From assembly GCA_035544675.1 (NCBI GenBank), contig DATKCA010000082.1, positions 1 to 11,720 of the forward strand: 11,720 nucleotides of DNA. Reading direction: 5' to 3'. The DNA is from DATKCA01 sp035544675. Its GTDB lineage: Bacteria; Acidobacteriota; Thermoanaerobaculia; Gp7-AA8. This document shows positions 1 to 7,557 of this stretch, one piece after another. Below the pieces are notes generated by a model. That model made no database searches. It saw only the letters and a program-made list of their open reading frames with translations, and had not been told where the DNA came from. The translations under genes and the position numbers were made by a program. Each line of letters begins with the position of its first letter. The stretch's first letter is position 1.

Positions 1-1
1 C

Positions 2-370
2 AACACCCTGGAGGCGGAGTGGCTCAGCACGGATGAAGCGATCGTGCAGGAGTACCAGGCGGACCCTCTCGTTCAGCGGACGACCACCCCTCGCTGGTTC
101 ATCGAAGTGGAAGCCGCACAGAAGATGCTCGTTCGGCACGCTCCCGAAGTCACGACTCCTCTTCTCATGCTGCTCGGCGAAGACGACAAAGTCGCCGACC
201 ACACATTGGCCCGGACCGTCTTCGATCTTCTCGGCAGCGCCGACAAGGAGTTGCAGATCTACGCCGGGCTCCGGCACGAAGTCTTCAACGAACGCGCCCG
301 GCACCGCGTGTTCAGCGACGTGGTCGGATGGCTCAAACAACGCAGCACGGCCGCTCAGAGATCGATGTAA
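2..370 (+). CDS. Alpha/beta hydrolase, lysophospholipase/monoacylglycerol lipase type (5' truncated)
   Basis: Only the last 122 residues are in the window; the frame is open to the left edge, so the GTG at 44 is internal and the real start lies upstream. The fragment reads like the C-terminal third of serine-hydrolase S33-type lysophospholipases. It has a core strand PLLMLLGEDDKVAD carrying the catalytic Asp (about residue 62 of the fragment), then GLRHEVFNE with the catalytic His (about residue 92), and a terminal helix DVVGWLKQR. The nucleophile Ser is outside the window. Family members release fatty acids from monoacylglycerols or lysophospholipids; the substrate here is unknown. The stop TAA (368-370) lies inside the 3' end of the opposing patatin gene, giving a 16-base convergent overlap. 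Family assignment is firm, specificity is not. Confidence 0.85.
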   Translation, partial: NTLEAEWLSTDEAIVQEYQADPLVQRTTTPRWFIEVEAAQKMLVRHAPEVTTPLLMLLGEDDKVADHTLARTVFDLLGSADKELQIYAGLRHEVFNERARHRVFSDVVGWLKQRSTAAQRSM

Positions 371-3300
371 GTCGCGAACGTGGGCTGCCCCCAGCTCTGA
401 ACGATCCCGATGCGCCTCTTCAGATCTCCTGACGCCGTGCTGGACATGCGGTTCACGACCTCAGTCCGAAAATCGAAGAGCGCGGGCCAGTTGCGTTCGT
501 GTCGTGACGGCGACAGCGACACGACGAACATGTCGCGCGCGCTGAGACGGTCGAGCTGCTGGGACCGCTCAAAGAGGTAGCCAGGCAGCCGCTCGAAGTT
601 TCGAACCAGCTTCCCCACCGCGAACTGGAAACCCGCACGCCACCACTCTTCGACGGACGGCGGCGGAAGAGGAGAGCTCGATGAGACGATCAGCACCTGC
701 TTCGAACCGACCGTGCGCGCGGCGTCGATCGGGACATTGTTCGAGTAACCGCCGTCGACAAACTCCTCGGTCATTGGAATCGCCGGCGGGATCTGCAAAG
801 CGTGCGCGGGAAAGATCGGGAACGGCGAGCCGGACGCAAAGGCCACGCGCTGAATCGTCTCATCATCAGGCCTGGCGTAACACGGGCGCTCAGCGCCGGC
901 GGTCGATGCAAAGACATACCATCGCGCGCCGCTGGCCGGCCGGTCCGGGATACGGGGGCACTCCTGCCCGTCCGCGAGGAACATGAAGTAACGGGTGCCA
1001 TCCTGCTTGAGGAGGTTGGCGGGCGTGACGAATGTGGCCGTGGGATGGAACCGCCCACAATCCGGCTTGCCACCACACCGCGTGCTGTTGTACTCCGCAA
1101 TCGTGTCCGTGTGGTACTTGCGAGCCGGCTTGTTCCCGTAGAGTCCCGGCGCCTGGACGACGTTCCACCACACCACCGCGAACACCGCCAGCGCCAGCAT
1201 CCGTCCGTAGCGACGCTGCATCACGATTCCATTGGGGTGATACCCGCACAGAAAGGTGATCGCCCGGTGGCAGAAGCGTCCAGCAACGGTCTGCGTTCGC
1301 GACAGGGCGACGATCACCAGTCCGATCACGGTGCTGACGGCCGCAAGAGCAATCCAGAAACGAGCAGTCAACTCCAGAGGCGTGACCCAGTCGGCGGCAA
1401 ACGTCGTCACGGCCAGCATCATCAGCAGCGTCGCCATCACGTATGCCAGCAGGACGACCATGGCCACGGCGATGTCCTCCGCCTTCGGGGGGAGCGCGTA
1501 ATCGGGCGAGCGATAGACCCAGACCGCACCACCCACGAGCAGCAGCAGCGATCCGAGCGAGAGGAAGAACGCTCCGGTGCTGATCTCGAGCGACGGCGCC
1601 GTCAACAGCTCGCCGAGGGGAAGCCGGCTCGTCCCCGCGGGCCAGCACAACGCAGCAAGCAGATAAATCGCCGCAAACGTCAGAAGCCACTGAAAGTCGA
1701 AGCGAGGACGGAATCGTACGTATGCAATCTGGCTGGCGGCGACGAGGAGCAGTGCAAATCCGGCCACGATGTGCATATCGCGGAGGACGAGACCCTGCCG
1801 GCACAAAACGATGACCGCAACGATGGACAGGACGATCTCGATCGCTCTGCGCACCGGTTGATCGATCGTGCCGCGGTGCGCCCACACCGCTGCCAGAGTC
1901 CCGCCCACCACCGCCACGACCATGACTGAAAACGAGACGCCGAACATGACCTGGTCGCGCGTGCCCGGTCCGAGTGTCGGAACCAGAAAGAGAGCGATGC
2001 CGCTCGTGATGAGCAGGACGTTCCAGCGCCTGAGCCTGGCCTCCAGCAGTTCGAGCCGCTCCGGCTGTGTGTCGGACGGCCCGGCGCCCTTGACCAGACC
2101 CTGATCGAACACCATCACGAGGATGGCCATGAGCGCGTAGAAGATTCCTTCGATCTCCGGCACATGCTCGACATTCGGAAGACTGACAACGCGCAGCACG
2201 ATCGGCAGCAGGACGAACAGGGGGACCAGAACCAGCGTCAGCCTGCCGCGATACCGCGACTGGCCGAGCTGCCCAGGCACTCGCAGCGAGAGGAAAAACA
2301 ACATTCCGCAGAAGATGGCGAAACTGACCACGATGCTCACGTATCGAAGCAGATCGGTCCATCCGAAGATGTCCGTGCTCCGCAGGGAGCGTCCGTCCCG
2401 TTTCCAGAGCACATCGAATAGCGCGACCGGCTTCTCCGGCGTCTGCGCGACGAAGTACCCGAGGAGCGCGCCGCCACTCGTACCGATGACGGTGCGCACC
2501 GGAACGTACGGCTTGGCCTCGCTCAGACTGCTGCGCGGCTCGTTGCGCAGGTAGGGCTTCCCATAGAGCTCATCGACGATGCGCGTCTGATACGCCGCCT
2601 TCACGCCGCCGCCCGGCAGCACGAGCGAGAGGCTCTCATCCGATGTGTTCCGCTGGTTGTGCCGCACCAGGCGGATGCTCTCGTCCACCGTGAACGAATA
2701 CGTGCGGACACCGAACTGAGGTTCCGGCACGAACATCGACCGGAAGGCGTCCGGCATGTCCGGCCTCCGGACCAGGGCCACGATCGCTCCCGGCGTGCGT
2801 GACTTCACTTCGGTGAAATTCGCCGCGGCCGTATCGAACACCCGTTTGGCAGCCGCATCGGTGACGACCGCGTACGAGGTGAACACTGCGCTGCCGGAGG
2901 GTGCGCCCTCCGCGGGGTCGACGAAGCTGATGAGAGTCTGTTCTTCCTCCTGCGGGTCGATGCAATCCTCGGCGCTCTGGCAGTGGATGGCGAACCGGGT
3001 CGACGCAAAAAACTGATCCCATAACGCATTCTCCAGAACCGAGTCCTCGGAGCGGCCTGTGGCCGTCAGCCGGGCATTGAAGTTCTCCACGGCGCGGTTC
3101 AGCGGCCAGATGTAACCAGCCGAAGAGAGGTGTGAGGAAAAGAGCACCTCGTGTCGAAGACGTGCGGGAACGAACCGCCTGTCCCGGCCGGAATCGACAC
3201 GTTGCGCGACCGTCCAGACTTCTTCGAGAAAGGCGTCGTACACATCGAGCGAGCCGGGCCGCATCGTCATACCGCCGCTGGAGAGCGCGTAGACGCGCGG

Positions 3301-3732
3301 CGCGGCCACTCGCGACTCAGGCAGCAGAATCCGCCTGGCCCGTTCGGGCAGGATGATCTCCCGGATGGCCATGCCGTCTCCGGTCAGAAGCGTCACCGCG
3401 AGATCGGGAAGCACGGCCACGTCGATCGAGCCCTGCGAAAACCAGTCGAGAAGCTCGTAGTCGTTCCCGAATGCCACGCTCAGGCGGACCGGGCGCGGAC
3501 TGGGACAACCTTCTTCGGCCCGCCGCGGCAGAGTGGCAATGACCCGGCGTACTTCACCGGTCAGCCGGGCTGCGTCTCTCAGCCCCGGCGCCACATCCGC
3601 GGGGAGTCCCACTTTCAGGACGTGCGGCTGGCGGTTCGCGCAGTCGATCGGAGGCGGCGGCGCCGCGGACGCTGAAACAGCAAGGACGATTGCAGTGAGA
3701 AAGGAGGTGAAAACGCGTCGAGCGTGGTTCAT
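355..3732 (-). CDS. Giant membrane patatin: PhnD-like binding domain + patatin split by ~12 TM helices
   Basis: This 1125-residue protein is a putative serine lipid acyl hydrolase facing the periplasm. The ATG at 3732 is chosen because it opens a Sec signal peptide (hydrophobic TSFLTAIVLAVSASA, cleavage near ASA-APPPP) and forms an ATGA overlap with the preceding gene; upstream in-frame codons lie inside that gene. Residues about 38-345 resemble phosphonate-type periplasmic binding proteins (GSIDVAVLPDLA, then LSSAGYIWP at ~202-210). Patatin motifs follow: oxyanion loop LPGGGVKAAYQ (~372-382) and nucleophile GTSGG (Ser ~419). About 12 hydrophobic helices (~462-860) come next, then a Cys-containing loop, the patatin block FASGSPFPIFP (~965) and DGG with catalytic Asp ~993. 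An even helix number would place both halves on the same, periplasmic side. Typical patatins have a contiguous domain, so this architecture is odd. No Shine-Dalgarno is visible before the start, so translation probably depends on coupling. Substrate unknown. Confidence 0.85.
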   Translation of the reverse strand: MNHARRVFTSFLTAIVLAVSASAAPPPPIDCANRQPHVLKVGLPADVAPGLRDAARLTGEVRRVIATLPRRAEEGCPSPRPVRLSVAFGNDYELLDWFSQGSIDVAVLPDLAVTLLTGDGMAIREIILPERARRILLPESRVAAPRVYALSSGGMTMRPGSLDVYDAFLEEVWTVAQRVDSGRDRRFVPARLRHEVLFSSHLSSAGYIWPLNRAVENFNARLTATGRSEDSVLENALWDQFFASTRFAIHCQSAEDCIDPQEEEQTLISFVDPAEGAPSGSAVFTSYAVVTDAAAKRVFDTAAANFTEVKSRTPGAIVALVRRPDMPDAFRSMFVPEPQFGVRTYSFTVDESIRLVRHNQRNTSDESLSLVLPGGGVKAAYQTRIVDELYGKPYLRNEPRSSLSEAKPYVPVRTVIGTSGGALLGYFVAQTPEKPVALFDVLWKRDGRSLRSTDIFGWTDLLRYVSIVVSFAIFCGMLFFLSLRVPGQLGQSRYRGRLTLVLVPLFVLLPIVLRVVSLPNVEHVPEIEGIFYALMAILVMVFDQGLVKGAGPSDTQPERLELLEARLRRWNVLLITSGIALFLVPTLGPGTRDQVMFGVSFSVMVVAVVGGTLAAVWAHRGTIDQPVRRAIEIVLSIVAVIVLCRQGLVLRDMHIVAGFALLLVAASQIAYVRFRPRFDFQWLLTFAAIYLLAALCWPAGTSRLPLGELLTAPSLEISTGAFFLSLGSLLLLVGGAVWVYRSPDYALPPKAEDIAVAMVVLLAYVMATLLMMLAVTTFAADWVTPLELTARFWIALAAVSTVIGLVIVALSRTQTVAGRFCHRAITFLCGYHPNGIVMQRRYGRMLALAVFAVVWWNVVQAPGLYGNKPARKYHTDTIAEYNSTRCGGKPDCGRFHPTATFVTPANLLKQDGTRYFMFLADGQECPRIPDRPASGARWYVFASTAGAERPCYARPDDETIQRVAFASGSPFPIFPAHALQIPPAIPMTEEFVDGGYSNNVPIDAARTVGSKQVLIVSSSSPLPPPSVEEWWRAGFQFAVGKLVRNFERLPGYLFERSQQLDRLSARDMFVVSLSPSRHERNWPALFDFRTEVVNRMSSTASGDLKRRIGIVQSWGQPTFATYIDL

Positions 3733-4841
3733 GGTCGGAAGTAGAGCGGCCATCCCGGCGCCGGGATCGACCATCGAGCCGTGGATGGCCCGCAGGTCTC
3801 TGCAACCGGCCGGAGCGGCACGTTGTCGAGCGATCCCGTTTCCTGGACGACCGTGCGGATGAAGTGGTCTGCCCTCGAGTTCGTGAGCAGCGGCACGAAG
3901 CGCCACCGGTCCCGGCTCCGCACGAAGAAATCCTCATAGTGCGTCAGCACCACATGCCGCGGCGCCACCGCCCGCAGCAGCTCCTCGGGGTATCCGGTCA
4001 CGAGGTGATACGAGGGAACCGAAACGATCGCCACATCCACTGGACGGCCGTGATCGATGTTTTCCCCGACGTGCTTCGCGTGGTGACCGCCGGCCGCCGC
4101 GTCGTTGTAGAAGAGTCGAAGGGCGATGCCGCCGCCGGGCTCGAGAAGGTCGATCAGGTACGCGTAGGTCGATCCGCCGCAGAGATGCTTGAGCTTGCGC
4201 GTGTCCCACTTCTGCGTCCACTCCTCTCCGACGCGACACTTTGCGTAGGTACAGGGCCAGCCGTCGCGCCACCTGCAGACCTGGGGTGCGTGATCCCAAC
4301 GAACCGGCTTGATGCGCATGGCGGCGCCGACTCCGACCCACTCCCCTTCGATCTTGTCGATCACCTGGATGGAGCTTTGATGTTCAGGATACGCAGCGAG
4401 CATGTAGGCGCCGTCGATATTCGTGAATACACGCGCCTGTGGAACGTACCGATCGAGAAGAATCGGAACGTCTCCGAAATGATCGAAGTGGCTGTGCCCG
4501 ACGAGAATGGCGCGCACTTTCGCGGCATCGACGAGACTCATCCCGGCTTCGATGCGCGCCAGGTCGAACTGCAGTGAGCCGAATTGCGCTTGAAGTACAC
4601 CGCCCGGCCGCGAGAAATAGGGTCCGAGCAGGATCGTGTCTCCCCGCCAGGTGACCGCCGCGCCGCCCGAGCCGAGGTATCGGACCTCAGCCGCATCGAC
4701 GGCGGCAGGCATCTGAGGACATCCTGGATGCCGGAAGTCGAAGTCGCTGCTTCCCGCGTCGAGATGCCGGTTGCTGACGACGCTGCCGCATCCGGTCAGC
4801 GCGAGCAACATGGCGATGAGCCATCGACCTGGGACTAACAT
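3729..4841 (-). CDS. Metallo-beta-lactamase-fold hydrolase, lipoprotein
   Basis: This 370-residue protein starts at the ATG at 4841. That choice yields a short lipoprotein signal peptide with lipobox LTGC (lipidated Cys ~18); the residue after Cys is Gly, compatible with outer-membrane sorting. The open frame extends upstream to 4949, but that part lies within the preceding patatin gene. The metal-binding signature HSHFDH is at ~116-121. Further likely ligands are His ~184 (WDHAP), Asp ~247 (FYNDAA) and His ~301 (VLTHYED), so the site looks complete. The N-terminal beta layout (VRYLGSGGAAVTW) recalls the UlaG/COG2220 and NAPE-PLD branch of the superfamily, which includes phosphodiesterases acting on N-acyl phospholipids. 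Given two patatin neighbours, a phospholipid-related substrate is plausible but inferred. It overlaps the upstream gene by 7 bases and the downstream gene by 4. Confidence 0.85.
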   Translation of the reverse strand: MLVPGRWLIAMLLALTGCGSVVSNRHLDAGSSDFDFRHPGCPQMPAAVDAAEVRYLGSGGAAVTWRGDTILLGPYFSRPGGVLQAQFGSLQFDLARIEAGMSLVDAAKVRAILVGHSHFDHFGDVPILLDRYVPQARVFTNIDGAYMLAAYPEHQSSIQVIDKIEGEWVGVGAAMRIKPVRWDHAPQVCRWRDGWPCTYAKCRVGEEWTQKWDTRKLKHLCGGSTYAYLIDLLEPGGGIALRLFYNDAAAGGHHAKHVGENIDHGRPVDVAIVSVPSYHLVTGYPEELLRAVAPRHVVLTHYEDFFVRSRDRWRFVPLLTNSRADHFIRTVVQETGSLDNVPLRPVAETCGPSTARWSIPAPGWPLYFRP

Positions 4842-7417
4842 GACCCCGGTTTGGCCACACAGTCGCGCATGAACTGCAGGTTTTTCGCCGCGACCGCGCG
4901 CGCAGCCTGCTCTTCGTCGAGGATCGCGTCGAGGGCGGTTGCGCGCCACTTCGACGGCTGGCTGATTCCGAGCAACGCGAGAACGCGTTCCGCGCCGTCG
5001 AGCCGTCCCCAGACATAGTCGCGCTCTCGCCCGTTGCGATCGAAAAACGCGCCGAAGTGTGCGAGTCCGCTGCCGGCCAGTTTCAGGGCATTCTTCGAGC
5101 TGACGCCTGGCGCGTCATTCGGGCTGAAACGCATGATGTGGATCTGCGTCATATCGCCCGTGCCCGAGAAGGCCGTGTACGGGTAAGAAACACGGTCCCA
5201 GTACGGGAAGCCGAGATACCGCGCCAGGACCGCTCGAGTTGCAGTGGGATTGTTCCAGCGGGAGGTCTCTCGCACGAAGTCCGCGTAGAGCTCCGCGAGA
5301 ACGCGGCGCTGCACATCGAGGAGCTCCCGCTCCAGACCCCTCTCCAGACGATCGACGGCATCGGCGTTGGCGCGTTGATCGAGAATCTGTCTGGCCTGCT
5401 GGCGAGGCGGCAGCTTCTCGTCCACCGGAACGCATAGAACCTTCCGCCCCTCATCCAGCTCATCGCCGAGACCGAGAGAGCGCAGACGCTGTCCGCGGAG
5501 AACGCCACTGAGCTCGCCGACGTGGATGGCGATGGCCTGCCGGGCCTCGCGGATGTCATTCCGTTCCAGACGATAGTCGTGTTCCTCGTACCGGGCGGGG
5601 TCGTATTGCGCATTCAGCCAGTCGCTGACGAAGCGCAGCCGGCGCCGCAGGTAGCCGAGGTCGAAGGCGCGGAGAAACTCGTCGCGCCGCTGGGGAGCGA
5701 CGTCGCTTCCGATGAGCCGCTCGCGTTCGGCCCACTCGGCCACGATCGATCTCATCAGCGACCTGCGTGGTCCGTCATAGTCTTCGGGTACGCCGCACAA
5801 CGCCGTGGCCATCACCCGGCCGAGCTGATCGAGGACGGACTGCACACGCAGCCGCACGTACGCCTCTTCCGCGAGCGGCATACGCGAGGCGGCGTCCTCT
5901 TCGACCGCCTCTCGCATCTGCTGCAAGACCTCGAGCGCTCGCTGGCGCTGATCGTCTTTGGACGACATCGGAGCAACGGACTCACGAAGCATCTCCGGCT
6001 TCGCTAGATCGTAGGCGCGAAGCTTCATGGCACGCTCGACGCGGCGAGCAACCGATGCCGATGCCTCGCCACCATCGCCGGGCGCGCTGCGCAGCAGCTC
6101 CTGGCGCGCGCGATCTTCGTCCCGGCGAACGATCTCGGCGATACGCTGCACGCGCTCGTTGTGACGCGAAATCTCGATCAGGTCCTGCGCGATCGGCTCA
6201 GCGCCGGGTATGGACGCCTTCGCGCTCCAGAGCATCTGGAACGCCGTCGGCGTCTGCGCATCCCCACCGGCCGGACCGGCCAGCGCAGCGGAAGGCCGCG
6301 GATCGGGTTCAATGTAGATGAAAACGCGCCGCGTCTCGAGAACAGGAGCACGCCGGCTGACTCGAGCGTAGGCGATGCTGAACGGATAGTTGTCCAGGAT
6401 CCCGCCGTCCACGAGATAAACGTTGCGGGCGAACTGTTCGGCAGCGGCATCATCGCGCCGCTCCGAGAGCCGATCCGAAAAGAGACGACGGGCCAGGTCA
6501 GCCGTGTTCACCTTTTCGCCGAGAGCGCGTTCGAGATCGTCCAGCCGGATCGCCGGAAAAGCAACCGGGAACGAGGCGCTCGATCGCGCCGCGAATGCGA
6601 GAGCGGCATTGCTGGAACGATCGAAGTCCGTCTTACCGGCGGATCCGTCCGCCGCGCGCTCCATTGCGAAACGAAATACCTGATCGTAGCGGCGCTCCCA
6701 GCTCGTGGCCGGATCGCCGATCTCCAGCAGCCGCCCACTCCCGTAAAAATCGGTGGCCGTGACGAGAAGCTCGATGGACTGACCGGCCGGTGTGAGACTG
6801 GGAAGAGTCTTCACAGGATCTCCTGGCTGCTCATCCATCTTGTTCAACGCCAGGTACAGCTGCTTCAGCCAGGAGTCTCCACCGAGCGCCGATTTCCCGC
6901 GGGCCAGACGGAACGCTGCGCGCAGCGGCCACGGACGACCGGTTGCCAGACGCGTGATGTCCGCCTCTTCAAACCAGACTCGGCGCAACCCGACGATCGG
7001 ACGGTTATGCGCAATCGCCTTGGCCAGGATGATTCCGTTGATTCCGCCTGCCGACGTGCCCGATACGACGTCGATCACGACGCGTGTGCGCACTCGTTCC
7101 GCGTGCCATTGGCCGGCGAGCGCGTCGTAATAGACCTGCGCCGCCGGCGGGAGAGTCTGACGAGCCGTGCCCTGGACCACGCGACCACAGGCCGCAGCGC
7201 CACCTTCGCCATCGCACTCGAGCGCCGCAGAAGCCAGCGCGAGATGATGGAGCTCGCGGGTGATTCCGTACATGTAGATGGCCAGCGAGACGCCGCCATA
7301 ACAGACCACGCCAAGCCGGAGCTCGCGGACGGCATTCGTCGCCGGCAGAGCTCGCGCTTCGGCAGCGGCAGCATTGAGGGCGAGCAACAGCGAGAGCACA
7401 GCAACACAGCAGCGCAT
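4835..7417 (-). CDS. Exported patatin-related phospholipase with DUF3376-like C-terminus
   Basis: The protein has 860 residues and is probably the first gene of the cluster. The ATG at 7417 has AAGGAG six bases upstream and opens a signal peptide (AVLSLLLALNAAAA, cleavage near residue 19-22). Patatin elements in order: a glycine loop CYGGVSLAIYMYG (~39-51) of the patatin-related TIGR03607 type rather than the classic GGGxR loop; nucleophile GTSAGG (Ser ~122); ARSSASFPVAFP (~277-288); and DGGILDNYPF with catalytic Asp ~337. The catalytic dyad therefore appears intact. The mainly helical, charged region ~400-720 is of unknown role. The C-terminus (~735-815) has FSPNDA, KLAGSGLAHFGAFFDR and VWGRLDGAERVL, which match the DUF3376 pattern. 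The stop overlaps the start of the lipoprotein gene. Expected activity is lipid acyl hydrolysis in the periplasm; substrate unknown. Confidence 0.88.
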   Translation of the reverse strand: MRCCVAVLSLLLALNAAAAEARALPATNAVRELRLGVVCYGGVSLAIYMYGITRELHHLALASAALECDGEGGAAACGRVVQGTARQTLPPAAQVYYDALAGQWHAERVRTRVVIDVVSGTSAGGINGIILAKAIAHNRPIVGLRRVWFEEADITRLATGRPWPLRAAFRLARGKSALGGDSWLKQLYLALNKMDEQPGDPVKTLPSLTPAGQSIELLVTATDFYGSGRLLEIGDPATSWERRYDQVFRFAMERAADGSAGKTDFDRSSNAALAFAARSSASFPVAFPAIRLDDLERALGEKVNTADLARRLFSDRLSERRDDAAAEQFARNVYLVDGGILDNYPFSIAYARVSRRAPVLETRRVFIYIEPDPRPSAALAGPAGGDAQTPTAFQMLWSAKASIPGAEPIAQDLIEISRHNERVQRIAEIVRRDEDRARQELLRSAPGDGGEASASVARRVERAMKLRAYDLAKPEMLRESVAPMSSKDDQRQRALEVLQQMREAVEEDAASRMPLAEEAYVRLRVQSVLDQLGRVMATALCGVPEDYDGPRRSLMRSIVAEWAERERLIGSDVAPQRRDEFLRAFDLGYLRRRLRFVSDWLNAQYDPARYEEHDYRLERNDIREARQAIAIHVGELSGVLRGQRLRSLGLGDELDEGRKVLCVPVDEKLPPRQQARQILDQRANADAVDRLERGLERELLDVQRRVLAELYADFVRETSRWNNPTATRAVLARYLGFPYWDRVSYPYTAFSGTGDMTQIHIMRFSPNDAPGVSSKNALKLAGSGLAHFGAFFDRNGRERDYVWGRLDGAERVLALLGISQPSKWRATALDAILDEEQAARAVAAKNLQFMRDCVAKPGSC

Positions 7418-7495
7418 CGTTCGCTCCTTGGGAATGACGGAATTGACCGGTTACTCAAGGAGTGACGGGAGGCGGTATTTCTACACCCGTGCTTC
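7418..7495. other. Leader of the patatin operon, no clear promoter
   Basis: This 78-base gap lies between the inverted repeat and the first patatin gene. Apart from the ribosome binding site I see no convincing -35/-10 pair. A TTGAGT hexamer occurs on the minus strand without a good -10 partner. Transcription could start here or read through from the GxxExxY gene upstream on the same strand. Confidence 0.3.
7424..7429 (-). promoter_or_regulatory. Shine-Dalgarno of the patatin operon
   Basis: On the minus strand this reads AAGGAG, six bases before the ATG at 7417. It is the only strong ribosome binding site in the three-gene cluster. The gene starting at 4841 has only a weak GGGG stretch, and the one at 3732 has none, which supports translation of the downstream genes by coupling from this site. 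Confidence 0.75.
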
Positions 7496-7557
7496 CTCTG
7501 TGTCCTCTGTGTCCTCTGTGGTGGATTACCACCACAGAGATCACAGAGGACACAGAG
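7496..7557. repeat. CACAGAG-type long inverted repeat (29-bp arms, 4-base loop)
   Basis: The left arm is 7496-7524 and the right arm 7529-7557, with loop ATTA. The arms match at 27 of 29 positions; the two mismatches are adjacent. Each arm is built from iterated CTCTGTG/CCTCTGTG units, three in the left arm. The right arm abuts the restored stop codon of the GxxExxY gene (7558-7560) exactly. From general knowledge, CCTCTGTG/CACAGAGG palindromes recur in several environmental phyla and are often seen near GxxExxY genes. As RNA it would form a very stable hairpin and could act as a transcription terminator or mRNA 3' end, though no T tract follows. It may instead be a mobile or processed repeat unit. 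Confidence 0.85.

Noticed and set aside
44..370. GTG at 44 as the start of the alpha/beta hydrolase
   Set aside because: The frame is open to the window edge, residues before the GTG continue the family pattern, and the catalytic Ser must lie further upstream.
802..1929. A long plus-strand open frame of 375 codons opposite the membrane patatin gene
   Set aside because: The translation is a low-complexity Arg/His/Gln-rich product with no domain sense, and it lies wholly antisense to a gene with clear patatin motifs and transmembrane helices. High GC makes such frames common.
890..2362. A 490-codon minus-strand frame inside the patatin gene
   Set aside because: It is a shifted reading of the transmembrane region, rich in Arg/Ala/Gly, with no hydrophobic pattern or motifs. 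The overlapping frame has 12 clean helices and continuous patatin motifs.
3732..3906. N-terminal extension of the membrane patatin to 3906
   Set aside because: The extra 58 residues are out-of-frame shadow of the metallo-hydrolase gene and would bury the signal peptide.
6161..7465. A 434-codon plus-strand frame opposite the DUF3376-type patatin
   Set aside because: Arg-rich antisense of the GTSAGG/DGG-bearing gene, with no recognisable domain; it also ends in the repeat-adjacent leader.
7496..7557. CRISPR-like array from the repeated CTCTGTG units
   Set aside because: Units are contiguous or nearly so without unique spacers, and the dominant structure is one inverted repeat.
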